64,000 bases of DNA, taken from an uncultured Treponema sp. Its GTDB lineage: Bacteria; Spirochaetota; Spirochaetia; Treponematales; Treponemataceae. Positions within the stretch are counted from its first letter, which is position 1, and the number at the start of each line of letters is the position of its first letter. Both the position numbers and the translations under genes were made by a program. The notes beneath the pieces are model-generated. The model was not told the DNA's origin, ran no database searches, and saw nothing but the letters and a program-made list of their open reading frames with translations. The stretch is from positions 1 to 64,000 of the forward strand of contig CAMOIE010000013.1 of assembly GCA_946615905.1 (NCBI GenBank). The letters run 5' to 3'. This document shows, piece after piece, positions 33,889 through 42,558 of the stretch.

Positions 33889-33895
33889 TAGAAAC
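33878..33895. promoter_or_regulatory. Operator copy 2 (overlaps trpE -35)
   Basis: GTTTCTGTCAATAGAAAC: same arms as copy 1, 36 bases away centre to centre, and containing the complement of the -35 TTGACA. It also lies upstream of the divergent GGDEF gene starting at 33960. No regulator gene of obvious type (such as trpR) is in the window. Confidence 0.7.
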
Positions 33896-33959
33896 ATTGA
33901 AAAAGTTTTTATTTTTACTGTTAAAATTGAAATAGTGTGATAAAATATAAAAGGATAAT

Positions 33960-35738
33960 ATGGAATATATCGTTAAAAATCTGAGCGCACGCTTGGATAA
34001 AAAATTATGTATAGTTCCATCTGACTCGACAAAAGATTTTCTCGCCTATTTTGATTATCAATGTGATTGTATTACGGATTTTGTGCTTGAAAGTGAACGT
34101 GACCGTTTTATAAAGCTTGTGAACGGCAGCGAGGACGGAAGGTCTGACGTTTTTCGCCTTTTGAGGAATACCGGGGAGTACCGCTACAATTTCGTCTCAA
34201 TCCGCAATGTGAAAGATGATGAGGGGCTTCCCGCATCAAGACTCCGCCTTTTTGACATCTATGATGCGATTGAATTCGCCAGGTTTTCTGAGGACAGCGG
34301 CCGGTCTTTGCGGACGGTTTTGAGCATCACGAACGAGCATCTTTTTTCTTATGACGTTGAGAAGGATTTGTTTACCATTATCCGCTACAATCAGGGGCAT
34401 GAGTTGGTCTCCTACAAGATGACCTTGGAAAAATGGATTGACCAGGTTCAAAAGGACGGCTTTGTTGAGAAAGATCAGCTCAAGCAGTTGGAGCTTTTGC
34501 GCTGGAATCTTATTGACAACGGTCTTGCCGTGAGTTTTTCTGTTAAAATCAAAAGCTCTCTAAGGACTGGCGGGACTTCAAAGGAAAATCTTCGTATAAT
34601 CGGCATACGGCACAGGGCACGGGAGGGAATTTTCGTGATAGGCCGCATTGTCCCCGATGAGACCTACAAGTCCGCGAACATCTCGAACATACTGATGGAC
34701 GAAATATACCGGGACAGCCTGACAAGGGTCTACAATAAAAAGGCGATTACAGCTTTCGTTCACAGGCGGCTGAATTCCGGTCTGCCAGACAGTTTTGCGC
34801 TTGCGATTATCGATCTGGATTTTTTTAAACAGGTGAACGACCGTTTTGGCCATCTTATCGGCGACCGGGTTATAGAGAGAACTGCGAAAGCCATAAAGGA
34901 AACCATCGGTGATGACGGGACAATCGGAAGGTTCGGCGGCGACGAATTCATGGTCATCTTGAATGATGTCGCCAATGAGCAGGTTTTGAGGGGAAATCTG
35001 CGGGCCATACTCCTCGGAGTCCGGCGGGAATTTTTGGGAGCCTTTGAGGGAATCTCCTTGACCTGCTCCATAGGCTGCTCTGTTTATCCTCTGAACGGTA
35101 CGACTTATGAGGATCTTTTCAAGAAGGCAGACTTCTGCCTCTACCGGGCGAAAAACAAGGGGCGAGACCGCTATGTTTTCTTTCGAGACGAGCTTCATTT
35201 GGAGTCTTTCCTTGACTGGTCTGGAGCAGATCGCAAGCTTATCCGTTTTGAGACTCAGGAGACTCAGCTTTTGCGCTGCATGACCAACTATGTCAGGGAC
35301 TTGAAGAACAATCCCAAGGAGGCTGCTGCCTCTGCCTTGAAGTATATGATTGAGGTCACAGGTGCGGACTCCATTTCTGTCTATATCGGGCAAAATTTAA
35401 AGAGAATCCTTTTCTCTGGCAACCGGCGGCCGGAATTTGAGAATGTCTCTTATATCCGTGACTCCTCATTTTTGGAGGCTTTGGGCGAAAAATCCTATGT
35501 GGACATTGACTTTCCACAGGACATTGAAAAGCTTCCAGACGGCAAATTCAAGGAGGCCCTGCAAGACCGGGGAACTGTCTCCTCGATTCAATGCATCGTG
35601 GGCACGAGGGAATCTCTTTTAGGACTTGTCTCAGTCGACAAAATCAAGAATCCTGCCCAGTGGGCGGACTACGAGATAAACGGAACTGTTTTGTTCGCCT
35701 CCGCTCTGAGTTTAATTGATTTAAAAGATTTGCAATAA
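33960..35738 (+). CDS. PAS-GGDEF-GAF diguanylate cyclase
   Basis: 592 residues, soluble. Two PAS-like sensory regions occupy about residues 1-245 (FLAYFDYQCDCITDFVLESE and DVEKDLFTIIRYNQGHELVS), then a GGDEF domain (about 250-410) with intact RFGGDEFMVI (GGDEF about 326-330) and DSLTRVYNKKA. A C-terminal GAF-like domain (about 435-590) follows. It should synthesise c-di-GMP; no RxxD feedback site is seen before GGDEF. AAGGAT precedes the ATG. It is divergent from trpE across 122 bases holding the operator pair, and is followed in the same direction by FHA, phosphatase and kinase genes. Confidence 0.9.
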   Translation: MEYIVKNLSARLDKKLCIVPSDSTKDFLAYFDYQCDCITDFVLESERDRFIKLVNGSEDGRSDVFRLLRNTGEYRYNFVSIRNVKDDEGLPASRLRLFDIYDAIEFARFSEDSGRSLRTVLSITNEHLFSYDVEKDLFTIIRYNQGHELVSYKMTLEKWIDQVQKDGFVEKDQLKQLELLRWNLIDNGLAVSFSVKIKSSLRTGGTSKENLRIIGIRHRAREGIFVIGRIVPDETYKSANISNILMDEIYRDSLTRVYNKKAITAFVHRRLNSGLPDSFALAIIDLDFFKQVNDRFGHLIGDRVIERTAKAIKETIGDDGTIGRFGGDEFMVILNDVANEQVLRGNLRAILLGVRREFLGAFEGISLTCSIGCSVYPLNGTTYEDLFKKADFCLYRAKNKGRDRYVFFRDELHLESFLDWSGADRKLIRFETQETQLLRCMTNYVRDLKNNPKEAAASALKYMIEVTGADSISVYIGQNLKRILFSGNRRPEFENVSYIRDSSFLEALGEKSYVDIDFPQDIEKLPDGKFKEALQDRGTVSSIQCIVGTRESLLGLVSVDKIKNPAQWADYEINGTVLFASALSLIDLKDLQ

Positions 35739-35765
35739 TGGCCTCAAGGGGGATATAATAAGACC

Positions 35766-36110
35766 ATGCAAGACACAACAATCGTAACAAGCAGCCCGAT
35801 CGGGCAGCACCTTGAAAAAATTGCTGACACAAAAGACGTGTCATATTTGATGTTCAACAAGAAAAAAATCAATCTTGTCGCAAAAATGACCATAGGCCGC
35901 GATCCTACCAGCGACATCGTGGTTGACAACAAGCTTGTCAGCCGCCACCATGCGTTGATTCAGAAAATCCGTGACGTTTTCTTCATCAAGGATGAGGGGT
36001 CTACAAACGGAACTTTCTTGAACGGGTCAAGAATCCCCAACGACAAATACGTGAAGCTCAACCCAGGTGACAAAGTTACTCTGGGATCTGTCAGCCTGAT
36101 TTTCTCTTAA
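35766..36110 (+). CDS. FHA-domain protein
   Basis: 114 residues, essentially one forkhead-associated domain: KMTIGRDPTSDIVVDNKLVSRHHALI and DEGSTNGTFLNG carry the phosphothreonine-binding Gly-Arg, Ser, His and Asn residues. It binds phosphothreonine peptides, so it probably reads marks made by the kinase encoded two genes downstream. A TATAAT lies 6 bases before the ATG, with a GGGGG further upstream; whether it has its own promoter is unclear. Confidence 0.93.
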   Translation: MQDTTIVTSSPIGQHLEKIADTKDVSYLMFNKKKINLVAKMTIGRDPTSDIVVDNKLVSRHHALIQKIRDVFFIKDEGSTNGTFLNGSRIPNDKYVKLNPGDKVTLGSVSLIFS

Positions 36111-36125
36111 AAAAAAGGCTGGCCT

Positions 36126-37157
36126 TTGAATTCCCTCAGTGAAAAGCTCAAGATATTTGCCTCAGCGTCAAGCCTTCCGGAGCATGATGACTTGCTTTCC
36201 TCCGCGGATTCCTGTATCTCCGTGCTGGAAAGCGAGTCTGCCGTTTACCGGCCGAAGGACAGGAACTCGAAGCCCGGCGGCCTGCTGGATTTTACCGGGG
36301 AAAAGTCCACGTGCAAAAATATTCCGGTAATCATCGTGCCGGACTTGCATGCGAGAGCTTATTTTTTGCAGCATATTTTAGACTTCAAGCCTCAGATTCC
36401 CTCAAACCCGGAAAGGCTCTCTGTCTTCGAACTTTTGGAGCGGGGAAAAATCGCCATTGTCTGCGTGGGAGACCTCTTTCATTCCGAAAAACGCGGGATG
36501 AGGCGGTGGTTTGCCGCGTGGGACAAGCACGACCGGGGAAATTATGAGAGTCCTGAGATAACGGACGAGATGAAGGAGAATCTTTCCCTTCTTGAGATGG
36601 TCTTTACCTTGAAGACAGAATTCCCGACCCATTTTCACTTTTTGAAGGGAAACCACGAGAATGTCTTGAACACGGAGGGGCGGGGCGACCATCCCTTCTG
36701 CAAATTCGCCGCCGAGGGGGAGATGGTCTACGACTTTATGAGCGACCACTATGGCGATGCCCTGATTCACGTGATCCGCTGCTGGGAGCTGGCTCTTCCG
36801 CTTGTGGCGGTCTTCCCAGAATTCATTGTCTCCCACGCCGAGCCTCGCAGGGCTTTCTCAAAAGATGAGATAGTCAACTGCTCTGAAAATCCTGATGTCG
36901 TGGACGGCCTTATCTGGACGGAAAATGACAGGGCTGAGGATGGCAGCGTTTTTGCCACGATGAAAAATCTTCTGCCCGGAAAAAACGCGGAAGCTGCCGT
37001 CTGGTTCGCAGGTCACAGACCCGTCCCAGAAAATTACGCTATGCGGCAAAATGGAAAATTCATTCAGTTCCACAATCCTGAAAAAGAAAACATCGCTCTG
37101 ATTGTGCCTGGCCGGAAAATCGACCTTGACCGGGATATTTTGAGCGTAAACGCATAA
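36126..37157 (+). CDS. PPP-type metallophosphoesterase (probable protein phosphatase)
   Basis: 343 residues. The metal-binding blocks are VPDLHARAYF, VCVGDLFHSEKRG, LKGNHENVLNTEGRGDHP, IVSHAEPRRAF and WFAGHRPV, close to Ser/Thr protein phosphatases of the PPP family. Start is TTG 36126: no ATG occurs in frame before the first motif. It is 15 bases after the FHA gene and 16 bases before the kinase gene, so it is likely the opposing phosphatase of that kinase. Confidence 0.85.
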   Translation: MNSLSEKLKIFASASSLPEHDDLLSSADSCISVLESESAVYRPKDRNSKPGGLLDFTGEKSTCKNIPVIIVPDLHARAYFLQHILDFKPQIPSNPERLSVFELLERGKIAIVCVGDLFHSEKRGMRRWFAAWDKHDRGNYESPEITDEMKENLSLLEMVFTLKTEFPTHFHFLKGNHENVLNTEGRGDHPFCKFAAEGEMVYDFMSDHYGDALIHVIRCWELALPLVAVFPEFIVSHAEPRRAFSKDEIVNCSENPDVVDGLIWTENDRAEDGSVFATMKNLLPGKNAEAAVWFAGHRPVPENYAMRQNGKFIQFHNPEKENIALIVPGRKIDLDRDILSVNA

Positions 37158-37173
37158 TTTTAAGAGGAAAAAG

Positions 37174-38898
37174 ATGCCTGTACAAAACGAAGATATTCCG
37201 CAGACAATCGGAAAATATAAAATCCAGGGGCTGATTGCGAAAGGAGGAATGGGAGCCGTCTACAAGGCCATTCATCCTTCTCTCAAGCGCACCGTAATTC
37301 TGAAAAAACTCACAATCAGAAACAACTCCACAATCCGCGAGAGGTTCAAGAGGGAGGCGCAGATTCTTCTGGACATGCAGTGTCCTCAGATTGTCCACCT
37401 TTTTGACTACTTTGTCGAAGGCTCCTCCCATTATATAGTAGAGGAGTGCGTTGAAGGGCTTTCCCTTGCCCAGGTTCTGGAAAAACAGCGTTCTCTTGAC
37501 ACGCAGATTTCTCTCGTGATTTTTTTGGAAGCCTTGAAGGCCCTGAAATTCGCCCATAAAAAGGGAATCGTCCACAGGGACATAAAGCCCGGAAATATTT
37601 TGATTTCAAAAGGTGCCTCTATAAAACTGGCCGACTTTGGAATCGCCTCCTCTGAGTCCGGGGACGACATCAAAGATTCTGCGAAGTCAAAGACTCCTGT
37701 AAAAAATCAGCCTGCCCAGGAAGGCCTGACTCAGGTCGGAACCGCCTTGGGAACCCCGGCCTACATGTCTCCTGAGCAGATTACAGACTCAAGGTCTGTC
37801 GACAAGAGGGCTGACATCTATTCGATGGGAGTCATGCTCTATGAGATGCTGACTGGCGTAAAGCCCTTTCCGTCAACCCTTTCCCAGGAGATGCTTGATA
37901 AAATCAACAAGGGAAAATACATAAAGCCAAGGGAGCTTGACAAATCAATTCCAGTTGAGATTGATTTTATGATTCGCAAGATGCTCCGCGCCAATCCTGC
38001 CAAACGCTACCAGTCGGTCGACCCGATTATTAAAATCGTGACAAAATATCTCTCTCATTTTGACAGTTATGAAATCCGCGTGGCCCTGGCAAAAATCGTC
38101 AGTTCCAAAAAGCCTTACGAAGTTCCAAAATTTGAAAGAAAAAAGTCAGTCTCGAAGATTGCAGTTTTGTCCGTTGCGGCAGTCCTTGTCGCAGTCTTCG
38201 GAATCCGCGCCCTTTGGAATGCGGGAGCCTTCCACTATACGATTTTGCGGCCCTGGTACACGCCTGTCACTTTGGAGATGAACCTTCCGACAACGGGAAG
38301 CAACGTGAGCGACCTGCCGGTCCAGTCTTTCTGCTTTGTCGATGACAATGACAAAATCCCGGAAGTCAAGGGAAGCAGCAGAATCTTTGTGAAAGTCAAA
38401 AATCAGGATGCTGGCGCGAAAAAGACCTTGTACAGGACAAAGACTTTTTTCGTCCGCTCTGGAAGGCCTGAATCGATTCAGACCATAAAAGACCCCAACA
38501 CCGGAAAAAAATCAAAAGTCGTGGTTCCGGCTTATCCTGCAAAATACAGGATTAAAATCGCGGTCGGACCTTATATTCTCTGGCGGTCGCTGCCGGTTGA
38601 GAAAACTGCCGTCAATTTGCGAATCGAGTCACTGGCAAACGAGAAGCGCTTTTTGCAAATCCAGACATACTCCTTTGACCTCAAGACTGAGAAAAATCTC
38701 ACCTCAAAGACGAATTTCTATGTCCTTGTCGGAAACAAGTGGCTTCCCGCTGACAGAATTCCCCGCGACAGGATCACTACTGGCGGAGTCGTCCACGTGA
38801 AGGCTGTAAGCCCTGGCTACAAGGAGGCTGTTTTCGGCCTTCTGCTTGACTGGTATCAGGACACCCTGATTGTGAACGCGGGACTTGAAAAAGAGTGA
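37174..38898 (+). CDS. Transmembrane Ser/Thr protein kinase (PknB type)
   Basis: 574 residues. The kinase domain (about 12-300) has the glycine loop AKGGMGAVY (22-30), Lys44, HRDIKPGN (134-141), DFG (154-156) and GTPAYMSPEQ. The activation segment carries an unusual 30-residue Ser/Lys-rich insertion (ESGDDIKDSAKSKTPVKNQP). A membrane helix follows at about 325-350, then a 220-residue domain with no PASTA repeats, probably extracytoplasmic and of unknown ligand. AGAGG precedes the ATG. It forms a run with FHA and phosphatase genes: writer, reader and eraser of protein phosphorylation. Confidence 0.94.
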   Translation: MPVQNEDIPQTIGKYKIQGLIAKGGMGAVYKAIHPSLKRTVILKKLTIRNNSTIRERFKREAQILLDMQCPQIVHLFDYFVEGSSHYIVEECVEGLSLAQVLEKQRSLDTQISLVIFLEALKALKFAHKKGIVHRDIKPGNILISKGASIKLADFGIASSESGDDIKDSAKSKTPVKNQPAQEGLTQVGTALGTPAYMSPEQITDSRSVDKRADIYSMGVMLYEMLTGVKPFPSTLSQEMLDKINKGKYIKPRELDKSIPVEIDFMIRKMLRANPAKRYQSVDPIIKIVTKYLSHFDSYEIRVALAKIVSSKKPYEVPKFERKKSVSKIAVLSVAAVLVAVFGIRALWNAGAFHYTILRPWYTPVTLEMNLPTTGSNVSDLPVQSFCFVDDNDKIPEVKGSSRIFVKVKNQDAGAKKTLYRTKTFFVRSGRPESIQTIKDPNTGKKSKVVVPAYPAKYRIKIAVGPYILWRSLPVEKTAVNLRIESLANEKRFLQIQTYSFDLKTEKNLTSKTNFYVLVGNKWLPADRIPRDRITTGGVVHVKAVSPGYKEAVFGLLLDWYQDTLIVNAGLEKE

Positions 38899-38904
38899 TA
38901 AAAT

Positions 38905-38933
38905 TTGCCGGATTGGAATTTTTTGATTATATT
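38905..38933 (+). promoter_or_regulatory. Promoter of lon, placed for a leaderless transcript
   Basis: TTGCCG (38905-38910), 17-base spacer, TATATT (38928-38933), then only 6 bases before the lon ATG at 38940. No Shine-Dalgarno lies upstream of the ATG. Transcription from the usual distance would begin at the ATG itself. Confidence 0.6.
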
Positions 38934-38939
38934 TAGCTT

Positions 38940-41684
38940 ATGACTGATACAAAAGACGAAAAGAACGAATTTGAGATTGAAAATCCTGAAATTCTCACGG
39001 ATGGCGATAATGCCTCGGAAAATAAAGATAAGGCCGGATCGGCGGCTGATATAAAAGCCGATGAGGCTCCAGCAGAGGCAAATGCTGACGAGCCTTCAGA
39101 AAAAGAGGCTGCAAAAAAAGTCGATGCGGCGGAAGTGACTGATAAAAACGCAGAGCCTGAGAAGGGCGAGAAAAAAGAGAAAAAGAGCAAGAAAACCGTA
39201 AAGACGATAACGGTCGACCCATTCAACTTGTCGGGGAATTCAATCATCCCGATTGAGCAGATGCTGCCCGGCCGCCTCTTTTTGGTTCCATTGAGCGGCC
39301 ACCCCATGTTCCCCGGAATTTTCACACCGCTGATGATTTCCCCCGGAGACGACACAAAGACAATCGAAAAGGCCTTTGATGGGGACGGTTTTATCGGAAT
39401 CGTCATGCCCAAGGACGATGAAAAAGACTCTCCGTCAATCTCAGATTTGTACGAGGTTGGAACGGCTGCCAGAATCATAAAGAAAATCAACCTTCCAGAC
39501 GGCGGACTCAACATTTTCATTTCAACTATAAAACGCTTCCGTGTCCGCAAGGCCTTGAAAGCCACAGCTCCGATTGCGGCCGCAGTTGAGTATTTGGACG
39601 ATGAGGAAGACGACACATTCGAGGTCAAGGCTTTGACCCGCGCCTTGATTTCCGAGATGAAGGAAGTCAGCGAGAACAATCCGCTTTTCTCCGAGGAAAT
39701 GCGGCTCAACATGGTCAACATCGACCATCCTGGAAAAATCGCGGACTTTGTGGCCTCCATTTTGAATATTGACAAGGAAGACCAACAGAAGGTTCTTGAG
39801 CTGACCAACGTCCGCGCCCGCATGGAGCAGGTTTTGGTCTACATCAAAAAGGAGCAGGAGCTTCTTCGCATTCAGAAGAAAGTCCAGACTGACCTCAACG
39901 AGCGCATTGAGAAAAACCAGCGTGACTACTTCCTCCGCGAGGAGATGAAGCAGATTCAGGAGGAGCTTGGAGCCGGAGCTGAAGGCGGCGGAACTGACTA
40001 CCAGAAAATCAAGGCGAAAATCGATGCCCTTGGATTTACCGGTGAGGTCAAGGAGACCGTTGACGATGAGCTTGAAAAATTCCACCTTGAGGACCCCCAG
40101 TCACCTGAGTATTTTGTCTCAAGGAATTTCCTCACGCTGATTACCGAGCTTCCGTGGAAGGAGAGCGGGGAAGAGGACTACGACCTTGCGGACGCATATA
40201 AAATCCTTAACCGCGACCACTACGGCCTTGACGACGTAAAAAAACGCATACTCGAATATCTTTCTGTCCGCAAGCTAAAAAAGGACAAAAAAGGCTCTAT
40301 AATCATTTTGGTAGGCCCGCCCGGAGTCGGAAAGACTTCTGTCGGCCACTCAATCGCGGACGCGATGAAAAAGCCCTTCTACCGCTTTTCTGTAGGAGGA
40401 ATGAGGGACGAGGCTGAGATTAAGGGGCACAGACGGACTTACATCGGAGCCATGCCAGGAAAAATCATTCAGGGCTTGAAAATCACAAAAACAAAGTCCC
40501 CGGTCTTTATGATTGACGAGATTGACAAGATGGGCTCTTCGCATCAGGGGGATCCGGCCTCAGCCCTGCTTGAGGTTCTTGACCCTGAGCAGAACGTCTC
40601 TTTCCGCGACAATTATCTTGACCTGCCCTTTGACGTTTCCGATGTATTCTTTATTTTGACCGCGAACACATTGGATTCCATTCCAGAGCCTCTTCTTGAC
40701 CGCGCTGAAATCATCTCTCTTGCAGGCTACATCGACCAGGAGAAGATTGAGATTGCGAAAAAATACCTGGTTCCAAAGAATCTGGCTAAAAACGGACTTA
40801 AAAAAGGTCAGGTCTCATACACAAAGGCTGCCCTCTACAGAATCGCCGAGGAATATGCCCGCGAGGCCGGAGTTCGCAACTATGAGAAGTGTCTGGACAA
40901 AATCCACCGCAAGATTGTCACCGAAGAGCTTGCAGGAATTCCCGCCCAGACAAAGCAGCTGACAAAGCTCAAGGACTTGGCTCCTCAGTCTGAGAGTCAG
41001 GAAGCCTTTGCCCAGAAAACTTTCAACATTGACGCCTCTGACTTGGAGCGTTATCTTGGAAAGCCTGTCTTTGATGAGTCTGAGATAAAGAGGGCTGAAG
41101 TTCCCGGAACTGCAATAGGTCTTGCATGGACCAGCATGGGAGGCGACACACTTTTGATTGAGTCAATCGCATTCCAGTCTGACAAGGGGGGCTTGCAGCT
41201 TACAGGCCAGCTCGGAGATGTCATGAAAGAGTCTGCCCAGATTGCGATGAACTGGGTCAAACAGTATGCGATTGACCACAAGATAAAGTCTCCCGAATGG
41301 TTTGAACGCAACACGATTCACCTGCATATCCCGGAGGGGGCGACTCCAAAGGACGGCCCTTCTGCAGGAATCACGATGGCTACAACCTTCATGTCCCTTG
41401 TCACAGGCCGGGTGATAAAGCCAAACGTCGCGATGACAGGAGAGCTTGCCTTGACCGGAAAAGTAATGCCGATCGGAGGTCTTCGCGAAAAGACCGTGGC
41501 GGCAAAACGAAACGGAATCAAGACGATTTTCATTCCGAAAGCCAATGAGAAGGACTTGGATGAAATTCCTGACCACGTAAAGCAGGGTATCACCTTTATT
41601 CCCGTAAGTCAGGCGATGGAAGTCATGACTCAGGTTTTCCAGCCGAAGGCAAAGAAGGCGGAGTCGGAAGATTACGGATTTTAA
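38940..41684 (+). CDS. lon: Lon ATP-dependent protease
   Basis: 914 residues. After a LonN substrate domain come the AAA+ module (Walker A VGPPGVGKTS near residue 460; Walker B FMIDEIDKMG) and the protease with catalytic Ser808 (KDGPSAGITM) and Lys851 (GGLREKTVAAKRNG), 43 residues apart as in Escherichia coli. It degrades misfolded and regulatory proteins in the cytoplasm. The N-terminus carries an extra acidic, Ala/Glu/Lys-rich tail of about 90 residues before the usual start (around IPIEQMLPGRLFLVPLSGHP), not seen in typical Lon. The promoter ends 6 bases before the ATG and no ribosome-binding site is visible, suggesting a leaderless message. Confidence 0.97.
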   Translation: MTDTKDEKNEFEIENPEILTDGDNASENKDKAGSAADIKADEAPAEANADEPSEKEAAKKVDAAEVTDKNAEPEKGEKKEKKSKKTVKTITVDPFNLSGNSIIPIEQMLPGRLFLVPLSGHPMFPGIFTPLMISPGDDTKTIEKAFDGDGFIGIVMPKDDEKDSPSISDLYEVGTAARIIKKINLPDGGLNIFISTIKRFRVRKALKATAPIAAAVEYLDDEEDDTFEVKALTRALISEMKEVSENNPLFSEEMRLNMVNIDHPGKIADFVASILNIDKEDQQKVLELTNVRARMEQVLVYIKKEQELLRIQKKVQTDLNERIEKNQRDYFLREEMKQIQEELGAGAEGGGTDYQKIKAKIDALGFTGEVKETVDDELEKFHLEDPQSPEYFVSRNFLTLITELPWKESGEEDYDLADAYKILNRDHYGLDDVKKRILEYLSVRKLKKDKKGSIIILVGPPGVGKTSVGHSIADAMKKPFYRFSVGGMRDEAEIKGHRRTYIGAMPGKIIQGLKITKTKSPVFMIDEIDKMGSSHQGDPASALLEVLDPEQNVSFRDNYLDLPFDVSDVFFILTANTLDSIPEPLLDRAEIISLAGYIDQEKIEIAKKYLVPKNLAKNGLKKGQVSYTKAALYRIAEEYAREAGVRNYEKCLDKIHRKIVTEELAGIPAQTKQLTKLKDLAPQSESQEAFAQKTFNIDASDLERYLGKPVFDESEIKRAEVPGTAIGLAWTSMGGDTLLIESIAFQSDKGGLQLTGQLGDVMKESAQIAMNWVKQYAIDHKIKSPEWFERNTIHLHIPEGATPKDGPSAGITMATTFMSLVTGRVIKPNVAMTGELALTGKVMPIGGLREKTVAAKRNGIKTIFIPKANEKDLDEIPDHVKQGITFIPVSQAMEVMTQVFQPKAKKAESEDYGF

Positions 41685-41699
41685 TCAGGAGGAAATATT

Positions 41700-42494
41700 A
41701 TGGCGAATTACGCAAAGACAGATGACGAAGTGATGTATCACGTGGGGCTTTCAAGGAAAATGCTTGAGGGGGCGACTTATGCCCTGGTTCCCGGAGACCC
41801 CGGACGGGTAGAGGGGCTTGCCAAGGCTCTTGACTCAAACGCGAAATTTTTGGCCTGCCACAGGGACTACACCTCATGGCTTGCAACATTGAGCGGAAAA
41901 AAAGTCCTCGTGATGTCGACCGGAATGGGCGGTCCCTGCGTGACTTTCGCCGTTGAGGAGCTTGCCAGAATCGGGGTGAAGACATTCATCAGAATCGGAA
42001 CGACAGGCTCTTTGCAGGATGACCTTAATATCGGTGATGTCGTGATTGACAAGGCAGCTGTCCGCCTTGACGGGGCCTCAAAGGCTTACGCCCCGATTGA
42101 ATATCCGGCCACTGCCGACCTGGACGTTACGATCGCCCTCCGCGATGCCGCAAAGGAACTCGATGTGCCATTTAAAATCGGCGTTGGAGTCTCCACGGAT
42201 TCATTCTGGCCGGGTCAGGAGCGCTATGACTCATTTTCCGGCTACGTGATTAAAAACTTGCAGGGCACGATGAAGGACTGGCAGACTTTGGGCTGCATGA
42301 ACTACGAGATGGAGGCCGCGACTTTGTTCACTCTGACATCAGTGTTCGGTCTTCGCGCAGGCTCTGTATGCGGAGTCGTCGCAAAACGCACGGACTCAGA
42401 GGCTGTCGCACCAAAAGAGATGTACGCTTTGGGAGAAAAAAGATTCCAGCAGGTCGCAAAAAGAGCGCTTGAAAAGCTGATCGCCGCTGACTGA
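41700..42494 (+). CDS. udp: Uridine phosphorylase
   Basis: 264 residues. The nucleoside phosphorylase family signatures YALVPGDPGRVEGLAK, VMSTGMGGPCVTFAVEELARIG and FIRIGTTGSLQ are present, as is MNYEMEAATLFTLTSVFGLRAG. It cleaves uridine with phosphate to uracil and ribose-1-phosphate in pyrimidine salvage. AGGAGG lies 7 bases before the ATG, 15 bases after lon, so it may be read through from lon. An intrinsic terminator follows at 42515-42547. Confidence 0.95.
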   Translation: MANYAKTDDEVMYHVGLSRKMLEGATYALVPGDPGRVEGLAKALDSNAKFLACHRDYTSWLATLSGKKVLVMSTGMGGPCVTFAVEELARIGVKTFIRIGTTGSLQDDLNIGDVVIDKAAVRLDGASKAYAPIEYPATADLDVTIALRDAAKELDVPFKIGVGVSTDSFWPGQERYDSFSGYVIKNLQGTMKDWQTLGCMNYEMEAATLFTLTSVFGLRAGSVCGVVAKRTDSEAVAPKEMYALGEKRFQQVAKRALEKLIAAD

Positions 42495-42514
42495 TGCGGC
42501 TAGATTTTCTGCAT

Positions 42515-42547
42515 AAAAAAAGGGCTTCTTTGAGAAGCCCTTTTTTT
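42515..42547. terminator. Bidirectional intrinsic terminator between udp and thrC
   Basis: Perfect stem AAAAAAAGGGCTTCT, loop TTG, AGAAGCCCTTTTTTT. It ends both the udp transcript and, from the other strand, the thrC transcript. Confidence 0.93.
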
Positions 42548-42558
42548 ATATCTTCTGA

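Noticed and set aside
33838-33897. Longer trpE start at 33897
   Set aside because: This ATG is upstream of the -35 element and could not be on the transcript from the strong promoter.
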